Shown: piece after piece, positions 1 to 6,463 of the stretch
Position numbering within the stretch: the first letter of the stretch is position 1
How the letters are laid out: every line of letters begins with the position of its first letter
NCBI GenBank assembly: GCA_026388755.1
Contig: JAPLJE010000371.1
Span: 1 to 10,416, forward strand
Direction: 5' to 3'
Length of the DNA: 10,416 nucleotides
DNA from: Deltaproteobacteria bacterium
GTDB taxonomy: Bacteria > Desulfobacterota > Desulfobacteria > Desulfobacterales > Desulfatirhabdiaceae
Position numbers and translations under genes: made by a program
The notes under the pieces: generated by a model
What the model saw: the letters and a program-made list of their open reading frames with translations, nothing else
What the model was told of the DNA's origin: nothing
Databases searched by the model: none

Positions 1-174
1 GCCATTGAAATGGTTGGTGGTCACACCAGCAGAATGAAACGGTTGCTGCTGCGTTTCACGCCTGGATTTGATTCAACGGAACAGGCCATCATCTTCAAAC
101 AAACCCTGTTATCGCTTCTCGACAATTCCTTTTCTAAAGGATCAACCCGTGTCACCGTAAAAAAAACCGCTTGA
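1..174 (+). CDS. C-terminal end of an unrecognised protein (5' end outside window)
   Basis: Reading frame 1 is open from the first base and ends at TGA 172-174, giving the last 57 residues of a protein (start AIEMVGGHTS, end VTVKKTA). The tail is basic, with a short amphipathic stretch around IIFKQTLLSLLDNSF. I see no catalytic motif, signal peptide or membrane segment in this piece and do not recognise the family. That the frame is coding is supported by its being open and by a tRNA promoter starting exactly at its stop codon: the -35 box TTGACT begins at 171. There is no terminator between it and the tRNA, so some read-through into the tRNA is possible. Confidence 0.55.
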   Translation, partial: AIEMVGGHTSRMKRLLLRFTPGFDSTEQAIIFKQTLLSLLDNSFSKGSTRVTVKKTA

Positions 175-200
175 CTTCCTGACCGCTTCCAAGCTATTAT
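171..200 (+). promoter_or_regulatory. Sigma-70-type promoter of the initiator tRNA
   Basis: TTGACT (171-176), an 18-bp spacer and TATTAT (195-200) match the -35/-10 consensus well. Transcription would start near 207, six bases ahead of the mature tRNA 5' end at 213. The -35 box overlaps the TGA of the upstream gene. The match is by eye; the start point is inferred. Confidence 0.7.
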
Positions 201-212
201 GCTTCCAATCGA

Positions 213-289
<77 letters not shown>

Positions 290-298
290 ATTGAATTC

Positions 299-338
299 AA
301 AAGGGGTTAGATAACTATCTAACCCCTTTTTTGTTTTT
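299..338 (+). terminator. Rho-independent terminator after the tRNA
   Basis: Bases 299-313 and 316-330 are perfect inverted complements (15 bp, AAAAGGGG at the outer end), separated by two bases. In RNA the loop would open to about four bases. The T run starts inside the stem and continues to 338. It lies ten bases past the tRNA CCA end, and the A-rich/T-rich ends could let it act on both strands. Confidence 0.85.
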
Positions 339-366
339 ATTTCATCTTGAATTCAAGAATCATCTT

Positions 367-395
367 TTTCATAAATTCGGTAAACGAGCTATAAT
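367..395 (+). promoter_or_regulatory. Putative promoter of the U32-deaminase pair
   Basis: A perfect TATAAT occurs at 390-395, about 40 bases ahead of the ATG at 435. The best -35 at 17-bp spacing is TTTCAT (367-372), a poor match. The predicted transcript start is near 402, giving a short leader of about 33 nt without a clear Shine-Dalgarno sequence. Confidence 0.45.
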
Positions 396-434
396 ACCGA
401 ATTAAATTCAAATTACAAAAACAGCACGCACTCC

Positions 435-2414
435 ATGAACAACTCTTCTTCATATCCGCAGATTCTGGCGCCGGCAGGCAACAAGGCCAGCTTTCTGGCA
501 GCCCTGGCTGCCGGGGCAGACGCCATATACTGCGGCCTGAAGCAGCTTTCCGCCCGTATGGAAGCTAAAAACTTTACCCTCGAAGAACTCGTCGGGCTGA
601 CGGATCTGGCGCATTCCAAAGGCTCAATGGTTTATGTCACACTGAACACGCTGATTAAGCCGGATGAACTGGACCCGGCTGGAAAGCTCATGGATGACCT
701 GAACCGTTACGTGCGTCCCGACGCCCTGATCATTCAGGATCTGGCGCTGATCGAGCTGGCCCGGCAGGCCGGTTTTTCCGGCAAGATTCACCTGTCCACC
801 CTGGCCAATGTGAGCTTTGGCAAAGCGCTGAGCCTGATCCGCCATATCCCCGGAGTTAACCGGGTCGTGCTTCCCCGCGAACTCAGCGTTGACGAAATCA
901 AGCAGATCGCCGGAATCTGTCCTGAAAACATCGGCCTGGAAATTTTCATTCACGGCGCCCTGTGTTACGGGGTCTCCGGCCGTTGCTACTGGAGCAGTTT
1001 TTTTGGAGGCAAAAGCGGCCTGAGGGGAAGATGCGTTCAGCCATGCAGGCGGCTTTATACACAGGAGCGCACACAAAATCGTTTTTTTTCCTGTCAGGAT
1101 CTCAGCCTGGATGTTCTGGTCAAAGTCCTTCGGCCGGTTCCGGCGATTCGGGCCTGGAAAATCGAAGGCCGCAAAAAAAGCCCTCATTATGTTTATTACA
1201 CGGTACGGGCATATCAACTGCTCCGGGACCATGTTCAGGATTCACATCTTCGGAAAGAGGCGCTTTCCCTGCTCTCTCGCGCCCTGGGCCGGACCGGAAC
1301 CCATTACGGATTTCTGTCTCAAAGACCCCTGAACCCCATTCAAATAGAACGGCAGACCGGCTCCGGACTCTGCCTGGGTCATGTTTCGGAAGAAAGCGGC
1401 CGTCCCAGTGTCGCGCTCAAGCAGGGGCTTTTCCCCGGCGATGTCCTGCGTGTCGGCTACGAAGACGAGCCCTGGCATGTCAGTCTGAAAATCAGCCATC
1501 CGGTTTCGGAAGGTACCCGGTTTGATCTGACATCCGGCAGCAAAGTGGCTCCGCGGAATGGGTCTCCGGTATTTTTGACTGACCGCCGCGAGCCGGAATT
1601 GATTAACAAGATGTCGGAGCTCGAAGCACAGCTTCCCCAGGTCAAGGTTGATCTGCCGCTTTCTCGTTTTCAGACGATTCTTCCCCGAAATCGCCTGTCC
1701 AAGACAAAAGCCGTTGACCAAAGTGTTTACCGGATCGCCCGTAAAATGGGCACGGCCAGTGAAGAAGTCGGGATCTGGCTGTCTCAGGAGACGTTTGAGG
1801 CTGTTTCCGTCACCCCGGGTATCTGCCAAAAAATCTGGTGGTGGCTTACCCCTGCGCTCTGGCCTGTCGATGAAGCCGATTTCAAATCCCTGATTGATCA
1901 GTTGTTGCAAAAAGGCTCCAGACAGTTTGTCCTGAACGCGCCCTGGCAAATCGCTTTTTTTCAGAATCCCGGCAAACATTCCCTCTGGGCCGGTCCGTTC
2001 TGCAACTTGAGCAATCCATTATCCATCAATGAGATCAAATCCTATGGTTTTTCCGGGGTCATTGTCAGTCCGGAGATGGGACAGGCGGATTACCTTTCTC
2101 TTCCCGGACAGAGTCCCCTACCCCTGGGGATTGTGATTTCCGGGAACTGGCCATTAAGTATTTCCCGGATTCTCTCGGATCGCATGAAACCCGATATCCC
2201 CTTTCAGAGTCCGAAGGGAGAAATGGCATGGGCGAGCTTATCGGATTCTAATTACTGGATTTATCCCAACTGGATGCTCAATTTGAAGGGTTACCGTAAG
2301 GAACTGGAACAGGCCGGCTTCCAACGATTCGTTCATCTGACGGAACCCGTACCGCCGTCCATCCGAATGAAAGACAGGCCCGGAAACTGGAACTGGAGGA
2401 TATCGCTGTCATGA
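435..2414 (+). CDS. U32 family protein, RlhA/TrhP-like (annotated as peptidase/collagenase-like)
   Basis: A 659-residue cytosolic protein without signal peptide. The N-terminal TIM-barrel part starts with LAPAGNKASF (residues 11-20) and GADAIYCGL (27-35). It carries the U32 signature EIFIHGALCYGVSGRC (169-184), followed by GGKSGLRGRCVQPCRR (191-206). This gives four conserved cysteines, C177, C184, C200 and C204. In studied U32 proteins (UbiU/UbiV) such a quartet binds a 4Fe-4S cluster. WKIEGR (241-246) is also typical. E. coli relatives RlhA and TrhP hydroxylate 23S rRNA and tRNA with prephenate as a metabolic input, and the length is close to RlhA with its extra C-terminal domain. I therefore infer an RNA-hydroxylation role rather than proteolysis, but cannot choose between rRNA and tRNA. 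ATG 435 is used because the conserved barrel begins ten residues later. Its stop overlaps the deaminase start as ATGA, suggesting translational coupling. Confidence 0.9.
   Translation: MNNSSSYPQILAPAGNKASFLAALAAGADAIYCGLKQLSARMEAKNFTLEELVGLTDLAHSKGSMVYVTLNTLIKPDELDPAGKLMDDLNRYVRPDALIIQDLALIELARQAGFSGKIHLSTLANVSFGKALSLIRHIPGVNRVVLPRELSVDEIKQIAGICPENIGLEIFIHGALCYGVSGRCYWSSFFGGKSGLRGRCVQPCRRLYTQERTQNRFFSCQDLSLDVLVKVLRPVPAIRAWKIEGRKKSPHYVYYTVRAYQLLRDHVQDSHLRKEALSLLSRALGRTGTHYGFLSQRPLNPIQIERQTGSGLCLGHVSEESGRPSVALKQGLFPGDVLRVGYEDEPWHVSLKISHPVSEGTRFDLTSGSKVAPRNGSPVFLTDRREPELINKMSELEAQLPQVKVDLPLSRFQTILPRNRLSKTKAVDQSVYRIARKMGTASEEVGIWLSQETFEAVSVTPGICQKIWWWLTPALWPVDEADFKSLIDQLLQKGSRQFVLNAPWQIAFFQNPGKHSLWAGPFCNLSNPLSINEIKSYGFSGVIVSPEMGQADYLSLPGQSPLPLGIVISGNWPLSISRILSDRMKPDIPFQSPKGEMAWASLSDSNYWIYPNWMLNLKGYRKELEQAGFQRFVHLTEPVPPSIRMKDRPGNWNWRISLS
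2395..2400 (+). promoter_or_regulatory. Shine-Dalgarno of the deaminase gene, inside the U32 gene
   Basis: GGAGGA lies ten bases ahead of the ATG at 2411 and within the last codons of the U32 gene. It decides the start of the deaminase and supports coupled translation through the ATGA overlap. Confidence 0.7.
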
Positions 2415-2926
2415 ACCATTCTTTCTTCATGGAAGCGGCGCTGGCCGAAGCAAGACAGGCCCTTGACCGGGGAGAGTTCCCGGTTGGGTGCGTAATCGTT
2501 CATGAGGGGAAGATTGTTGCGACCGGATCCCGCCAGGGAACTGCCGGAGATCTTGTCAGCGAAACCGATCATGCCGAAATTCTGGCATTAAAGCAGCTTG
2601 AACGGTCTGCACCTCCCGATCAAAGCCGGCTGACCCTCTACTGCACCTTGGAGCCCTGCCTGATGTGCTTTGGCGCAATTCTCATCAGCGGCATTCGGCA
2701 TATCGTGTTTGCTTATGAAGATGTGATGGGCGGCGGAACCCGATGCGATTTAAGCCGAATGCCCCCATTGTACGGCAGCAAGCCGGTTCACCTTGTTCCC
2801 CATATCCTTCGCGATAAAAGCCTCTTTCTCTTTAAATCTTTTTTTTCAAATCCGGATAACACCTACTGGAAAGACAGCTTCCTGGCCGCATACACGTTAT
2901 CCGCCGCTTTCTCTGCCCCATTTTGA
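2411..2926 (+). CDS. Nucleoside/nucleobase deaminase, CDA superfamily (TadA-like but not canonical TadA)
   Basis: A 171-residue zinc-dependent deaminase. Visible motifs are HAE (H54 zinc ligand, E56 proton shuttle) and TLEPCLMCFGAI (C83 and C86 zinc ligands). The fold is that of TadA/guanine deaminase, with EFPVGCVIV near residue 25. It departs from TadA in ways that make A34-tRNA editing uncertain. The NRPIG-like loop before the HAE motif is replaced by SRQGTAGDLVSETD, and the segment after VFAYEDV is GGGTRCDL. The tail has an unusual TYWKDSFLAAYTLSA stretch, which I recall from deltaproteobacterial homologues annotated only as nucleoside deaminase. The gene overlaps the U32 gene by four bases and has a strong Shine-Dalgarno. 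The substrate could be a free base or nucleoside, or RNA; the partner gene favours RNA only weakly. No clear terminator follows. Confidence 0.85.
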   Translation: MNHSFFMEAALAEARQALDRGEFPVGCVIVHEGKIVATGSRQGTAGDLVSETDHAEILALKQLERSAPPDQSRLTLYCTLEPCLMCFGAILISGIRHIVFAYEDVMGGGTRCDLSRMPPLYGSKPVHLVPHILRDKSLFLFKSFFSNPDNTYWKDSFLAAYTLSAAFSAPF

Positions 2927-2975
2927 AGCGTTTGTGCTCCGATTCCGGCTTTTAATGGCAGACTGAAAATATATG

Positions 2976-3004
2976 TTGACATTGTCATTCCTTAAATATA
3001 TTAT
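2976..3004 (+). promoter_or_regulatory. Strong sigma-70 promoter of the cold-shock gene
   Basis: Consensus TTGACA (2976-2981), an ideal 17-bp spacer, then TATTAT (2999-3004). The inferred start is near 3011, leaving a leader of about 120 nt. This is the best promoter in the window by consensus match. Confidence 0.8.
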
Positions 3005-3010
3005 AAGACA

Positions 3011-3132
3011 AATCAGTAAAGATATCGCAAATTACTGCATATCGGTTCGAGCAGACGGATTGTTCCATGTTGCCACAGTGACGACCTGAAGTTTGGGACC
3101 TTGATGATATTTTATGAAAGGAGGAAAACACT
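3011..3132 (+). promoter_or_regulatory. Long 5' leader of the cold-shock mRNA
   Basis: About 120 nt separate the predicted transcript start from the ATG. E. coli cspA-type mRNAs have similarly long, temperature-responsive leaders. The leader contains an imperfect hairpin (3021-3043, arms GATAT/ATATC). It ends in a strong Shine-Dalgarno, AAAGGAGG (3117-3124), eight bases before the start. TGACG at 3079-3083 resembles the first bases of the E. coli cold box, but it lies mid-leader. Thermoregulation is inference from family and layout. Confidence 0.5.
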
Positions 3133-3333
3133 ATGGCAAATGGAATTGTAAAATGGTTTAATGACAGCAAGGGTTTCGGTTTTATTGAGCAGGAAAACGG
3201 AAAGGATGTATTCGTACATCATTCCGCCATTAATTCAACCGGTTTCAAATCACTTTCTGAAGGCGATCGCGTCACATTTGATGTGGTTCAAGGCCCCAAA
3301 GGCCCTGCTGCAGCAAATGTTACTCGCTTATAA
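3133..3333 (+). CDS. Cold-shock protein, CspA family
   Basis: A 66-residue single cold-shock domain covering the whole protein. Both nucleic-acid-binding motifs are intact: RNP1 as KGFGFI (residues 13-18) and RNP2 as VFVHHS (26-31). Aromatic residues W8, F9, F15 and F17 supply the usual stacking surface. Such proteins bind single-stranded RNA and act as RNA chaperones or anti-terminators. The gene stands alone, with its own promoter, long leader, strong Shine-Dalgarno and hairpin terminator. Whether it is cold-induced or constitutive cannot be told from the protein; the leader favours regulation. The csp paralogue letter cannot be assigned. Confidence 0.97.
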   Translation: MANGIVKWFNDSKGFGFIEQENGKDVFVHHSAINSTGFKSLSEGDRVTFDVVQGPKGPAAANVTRL

Positions 3334-3350
3334 TTAGCCAAAACTAATTA
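3331..3350. repeat. Inverted repeat at the csp stop codon
   Basis: TAATTAG (3331-3337) and CTAATTA (3344-3350) are perfect inverted complements across six bases. The left arm contains the csp stop codon. The hairpin is AT-rich and weak. It lies directly before the terminator and may be a 3'-end stability element or chance. Confidence 0.4.
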
Positions 3351-3356
3351 GCAATT

Positions 3357-3390
3357 AAAGGCGTTCATGTGAAAACATGAACGCCTTTTT
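3357..3390. terminator. Terminator of the cold-shock gene, possibly bidirectional
   Basis: Perfect 14-bp stem (3357-3370 with 3375-3388) closed by a GAAA loop, followed by T-rich sequence on the plus strand. On the minus strand the tail reads TTTAATT, less ideal. It lies between two convergent genes, csp ending at 3333 and the radical SAM gene ending at 3407, and can serve both. Confidence 0.88.
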
Positions 3391-3406
3391 TATTTTCAAC
3401 GCATGA

Positions 3407-4480
3407 TTATTCGGTCACAGCAAAAAGCTTTACCTTTTCGGAATCCATTGCCAGAGAGATGTGATGATCGGACATCAAAGGGTCCCCTGTGACATCGATA
3501 TGCCGAATGTGAAACCGGTTTTTGAGATAATGAATGTTCTCATTCTTCAGCCCCCTCATGGCTGAAATGCGTTTCGGGTTAACGCGAAGAGTTACCGCCT
3601 CCAAGGCCCTGCCGCTGGCCTTCAGCAGTTCAATGACCTTGTCGCGATAGATCTCCGCGATCACCAGGTGGCCAAAAGCCGGGTGGAACGGTCCTGCCAG
3701 AAGAATGGATCCGTTTTCCAGATCCGTCGTCGCCTGAAGCCCCATTCGAATGACCGCAATGCTGCTTTCCTGAAACATCAGATACAGTCTCTTCACCAGG
3801 GAAACAGCGGCTGAAAGGGATAACGGAGTATATTGCCCCTTGCGGTAACAATTTGCCAGCGGGCTGTGTTCCAGGACAACCGTCGGGTAAATGCGAACAA
3901 AAGCCGGACATAGGGCTGCAATTTGCCGGCCTGTCGAAATGGCGCCGGCATCATCATCTCCGGGAAGTCCCACCATCATCTGTATCCCCACTTCATAACC
4001 GCCGGCTTTTGCCAGATGCGCCGCGCGAGCCGTATGCCGCGCTGTATGCCCCCGACGGCAAAGCGCCAGAACCGCATCATTCATAGACTGCGCACCGAGC
4101 TCGATCGTCGATATGGGAAATCCCTGCAAGATTTCCAGACGGTCTTTCGTAAGGGTATCCGGACGCGTCGAAAACCGAATACCGTCTACGATTCCTTCTT
4201 GGACAAACGGGGTGGCAGCATTCAGAAGCCTGAGGATTTCCCGGCGGTTGATGCCCAGAAAATTTCCGCCGAAAAAAGCGATTTGCACGGGTTTCCGGTT
4301 GGGCGTCAGATATTTGAGATACGATCGAATGGAGGCTTCGATTTGAGGAGTGGAAGGCGATTGGACCGCGGACCGGGTGATTGCTTTCTGATTGCAGAAA
4401 ACACATTGATGGGGGCAGCCGGCATGCGGAATAAACACCGGAATGATATACGGTTTTACAGGGCTTTCAACTGGAGGCAT
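3407..4480 (-). CDS. Elp3-like radical SAM protein lacking the acetyltransferase domain
   Basis: A 357-residue radical SAM enzyme. The cluster motif is C22-x3-C26-x2-C29 (AGCPHQCVFCNQ). The SAM-binding AFFGGNF follows at 68-74, ELGAQSMND at 127-135 and the Elp3-type stretch PTVVLEHSPL at 199-208. Full Elp3 proteins (about 500 residues or more) add a GNAT acetyltransferase domain that modifies wobble uridine; here that domain is absent. Bacterial proteins of this short type are commonly found next to rnc, as here, but I know of no assigned reaction. The start ATG at 4480 lies inside the last codons of rnc, overlapping by 14 bases. The Shine-Dalgarno is weak, so translation is probably coupled to rnc. 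It is the last gene of the dksA-PHP-rnc cluster and ends at the shared terminator. An RNA-modification role is inference. Confidence 0.88.
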   Translation of the reverse strand: MPPVESPVKPYIIPVFIPHAGCPHQCVFCNQKAITRSAVQSPSTPQIEASIRSYLKYLTPNRKPVQIAFFGGNFLGINRREILRLLNAATPFVQEGIVDGIRFSTRPDTLTKDRLEILQGFPISTIELGAQSMNDAVLALCRRGHTARHTARAAHLAKAGGYEVGIQMMVGLPGDDDAGAISTGRQIAALCPAFVRIYPTVVLEHSPLANCYRKGQYTPLSLSAAVSLVKRLYLMFQESSIAVIRMGLQATTDLENGSILLAGPFHPAFGHLVIAEIYRDKVIELLKASGRALEAVTLRVNPKRISAMRGLKNENIHYLKNRFHIRHIDVTGDPLMSDHHISLAMDSEKVKLFAVTE

Positions 4481-5171
4481 GCTTCATGAATATATCGATG
4501 GCTTTTCGGGCCGCATTTTGCTCCGCATTTTTTTTGCTTTTGCCAAACCCCTCTGTCTGAATATCTTCACAAGTCAGCTGAACGATGAACATCTTATCAT
4601 GATCCGGACCGGTTTCGGCGGCAACAGTATAGTTCGGCAGGGGCCCCGGGGAGCTCTGAATCAATTCCTGAAATTTGCTTTTATAGTCCTGAACAGCAAC
4701 CGAAGGCGCATTCGCCACCATCAGGGGCTTCATATAGCGGGAAACGATCTGAAACACGCAAGGATAGCCCCCATCCAGATAAACTGCGGCCATCAGGGCT
4801 TCGAAGGTGTTGGCCAGTATGGACGGCTTTTTGCGGCCCTGGGTCTGACTTTCTCCCTTTCCAAGCTGGACATATTCTCCGAGGTTGAGTTCGCAAGCGA
4901 TATTGGACAGCTGAAACTCATTGACCAGATGCGCTCGCATCCTGGACAGGTGGCCTTCGTTAAAATCCGGATAATACATCATCAGCAAATGGCCGGTGAT
5001 CAGGTTCACCACGGCATCTCCTAAAAATTCCAGGCGCTCGTTGTCCGACAGCCCCTTTCCCAGCATTTCATTGACAAATGAGCTGTGTCGAAGGGCCTCT
5101 TCAAGAAGCGCCGGATCGGTAAAAGAATAGCCGAGTTTCTTTTCCAATTCTGACGGGTAAGGCTTGGACAT
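4467..5171 (-). CDS. rnc: Ribonuclease III
   Basis: A 234-residue double-strand-specific endoribonuclease, the usual length. The N-terminal endonuclease domain carries the signature NERLEFLGDAV (residues 44-54), with metal ligands E48 and D52. The second acidic site is NTFEALMAAVYLDGG (121-135), with E124. The position equivalent to E. coli D114 is Asn (N121), a variant I remember from other phyla and not by itself a sign of inactivity. A double-stranded-RNA-binding domain spans about 161-230 and ends with the KKNAEQNAARKA helix. The enzyme matures rRNA precursors and controls mRNA turnover. Its ATG lies six bases after the PHP gene's stop, and its own stop lies inside the radical SAM gene, so the three are one transcription unit by spacing. 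Confidence 0.97.
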   Translation of the reverse strand: MSKPYPSELEKKLGYSFTDPALLEEALRHSSFVNEMLGKGLSDNERLEFLGDAVVNLITGHLLMMYYPDFNEGHLSRMRAHLVNEFQLSNIACELNLGEYVQLGKGESQTQGRKKPSILANTFEALMAAVYLDGGYPCVFQIVSRYMKPLMVANAPSVAVQDYKSKFQELIQSSPGPLPNYTVAAETGPDHDKMFIVQLTCEDIQTEGFGKSKKNAEQNAARKAIDIFMKHASS

Positions 5172-5177
5172 AACAGA

Positions 5178-6056
5178 TCAAACCATCGTCTGTTGACGTT
5201 TCAAAAGCAGATCATAGACAGAATACGGGACGAAAAAATCCCCTTTCCCGTATCCAAGTTGGATTTCCGGCTTGATGGCACCATGAAAATCGGTTCCACC
5301 GGTAATCGCCAGGTCATGGCTCAGGGCAAGTCGCGAATAAAATTCAACATCTTCTGAAGAGTGTTCGGGATAATACACTTCAATCCCCTGCAAGCCCATT
5401 TCCTTCAGAGTTGCCACAAGGGCTTCCAGGCGGGAATTATCCGGAATGCGCAGAAGAAACGGATGGGCCAGAACCGGTGTGCCGCCCGCTTCTATAATCA
5501 TTTCAATTGCTTTTTGACAGTCCATCCGGTATTTGTCCATATAGGCGGGCTTATTGAATCCAAGATAAACATCAAACGCTTCATCAAATGTCTGGACAAA
5601 ACCTTTTTTTATCAACAGCTGCGCAATATGCGGCCTGCCGATCTGGGCTTCTCCGAATACCTGAATCACTTCCTCCACTGTAATGTCCAGCCCCATTGCA
5701 TTCAGGCGACTGATGATGAGAGGATTGCGGTTTTCTCTGGCACGTTGCAGGGTTTCCAGGGTTTGGTTCAGCGCCGGATCATTCAATCGAATGCCATAGC
5801 CCAGAATATGAAAACTTCCTGCAACCGTGTATAAAGCTGGAGGAATGGTACTGATTTCAATACCGGTAAGCACGCGAACATCCGACGAACCGGCGGCTTC
5901 AAGCAGGTCCTTGGATCCTTTCAAGGTGTCATGATCTGTAATCGAAATCGCCCCGAGTTCAAGTTTTTCGGCCAGCCGAAGAATTTCAACAGGAGACAGT
6001 GTTCCGTCGGATGCGGTTGAATGAATGTGCAGATCAATGCCTGCCTGCTTACAGTC
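5178..6056 (-). CDS. PHP-domain phosphoesterase (RNase AM / nucleotide-phosphatase type)
   Basis: About 292 residues of a polymerase-and-histidinol-phosphatase domain. Metal-binding motifs are all present: DLHIHS with H11 and H13, D18 in SDGT, TDHDT, the GIEIS glutamate, VLAHP, and GGTDFHG near the end. The closest characterised family is YciV/RnaAM, a 3',5'-nucleotide bisphosphatase that also acts as a 5'-3' exoribonuclease on RNA ends. An RNA-end or nucleotide substrate fits the rnc neighbour but is inferred. Start choice: no in-frame ATG precedes the domain. TTG at 6056 puts the start eight residues before DLHIHS and overlaps dksA by only eight bases. The upstream TTG at 6098 would overlap dksA by 50 bases, has no Shine-Dalgarno, and adds 14 residues not expected in the family. 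Confidence 0.9.
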   Translation of the reverse strand, partial: DCKQAGIDLHIHSTASDGTLSPVEILRLAEKLELGAISITDHDTLKGSKDLLEAAGSSDVRVLTGIEISTIPPALYTVAGSFHILGYGIRLNDPALNQTLETLQRARENRNPLIISRLNAMGLDITVEEVIQVFGEAQIGRPHIAQLLIKKGFVQTFDEAFDVYLGFNKPAYMDKYRMDCQKAIEMIIEAGGTPVLAHPFLLRIPDNSRLEALVATLKEMGLQGIEVYYPEHSSEDVEFYSRLALSHDLAITGGTDFHGAIKPEIQLGYGKGDFFVPYSVYDLLLKRQQTMV

Positions 6057-6411
6057 CAAGGGCTTTTTCCAAAGTCTCCTCTTTGGTTTTACAGTCAATA
6101 CATTGGGTTGTTACAGGCCTTGCTTTCAGGCGATCAAACGAAATATCTTCCCCGCAGGATTCACAGACACCGAAGGTACCGGTTTCAATCCGCGCCAAAG
6201 CTTTCTTAACCTTAAGAATGAGCTTGCTCTCCCTGTCCCGAATTCGCAGCATGAAATTGCGGTCTGCCTCCAGAGATGCCCTGTCCGTAGGATCTGGAAA
6301 ATTCTCTTTGGGAGAGGTCATTCCGGATACGGTTTCATCTGCCTGACTGAGCAGCTCTTCGAGCAGGTTGTTCAACTGTTCCTTAAAAAAATCAAGCTCT
6401 TTTTTTTTCAT
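6049..6411 (-). CDS. dksA: RNA polymerase-binding transcription factor DksA
   Basis: A 120-residue DksA/TraR protein. An N-terminal coiled coil carries the tip motif FPDPTDRAS, with D40, D43 and A45 matching the E. coli catalytic-loop residues D71, D74 and A76. The RDRESKLILKVKKAL helix follows, then a four-cysteine zinc finger (C83, C86, C104, C107 in CESCGEDI and QCIDCK). It enters the RNA polymerase secondary channel and acts with ppGpp at rRNA and amino-acid promoters. It is shorter than the 151-residue E. coli protein, mostly at the N terminus. I chose ATG 6411 because AGG lies seven bases upstream; ATG 6429 adds six residues with no correctly spaced Shine-Dalgarno. Nine consecutive A's follow the start codon on the coding strand. 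Its stop overlaps the PHP gene. Confidence 0.95.
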   Translation of the reverse strand: MKKKELDFFKEQLNNLLEELLSQADETVSGMTSPKENFPDPTDRASLEADRNFMLRIRDRESKLILKVKKALARIETGTFGVCESCGEDISFDRLKARPVTTQCIDCKTKEETLEKALGL

Positions 6412-6463
6412 AATTGAACCTATTGGCATCCTGTCGCTGGATCAGCGTATTTAAGAATATTTT

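Noticed and set aside
1242-1979. Long minus-strand open frame inside the U32 gene
   Set aside because: It has no recognisable family, low-complexity basic composition, and lies wholly within a gene with clear U32 motifs. It is a shadow frame, as is 624-1232.
3079-3089. E. coli-type cold box in the csp leader
   Set aside because: Only the TGACG core matches, and it lies about 70 nt into the leader rather than at its 5' end. I mention it but do not call it.
3923-4489. Plus-strand open frame opposite the radical SAM gene
   Set aside because: Rich in Arg, His and Pro with no motif, and fully antisense to a gene with a canonical CxxxCxxC motif.
4443-5024. Plus-strand open frame opposite rnc
   Set aside because: No family features, and RNase III motifs on the other strand are unambiguous.
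5361-5834. Plus-strand open frame opposite the PHP gene
   Set aside because: The His-rich and Phe-rich translation looks superficially protein-like but is antisense to conserved metal-binding codons.
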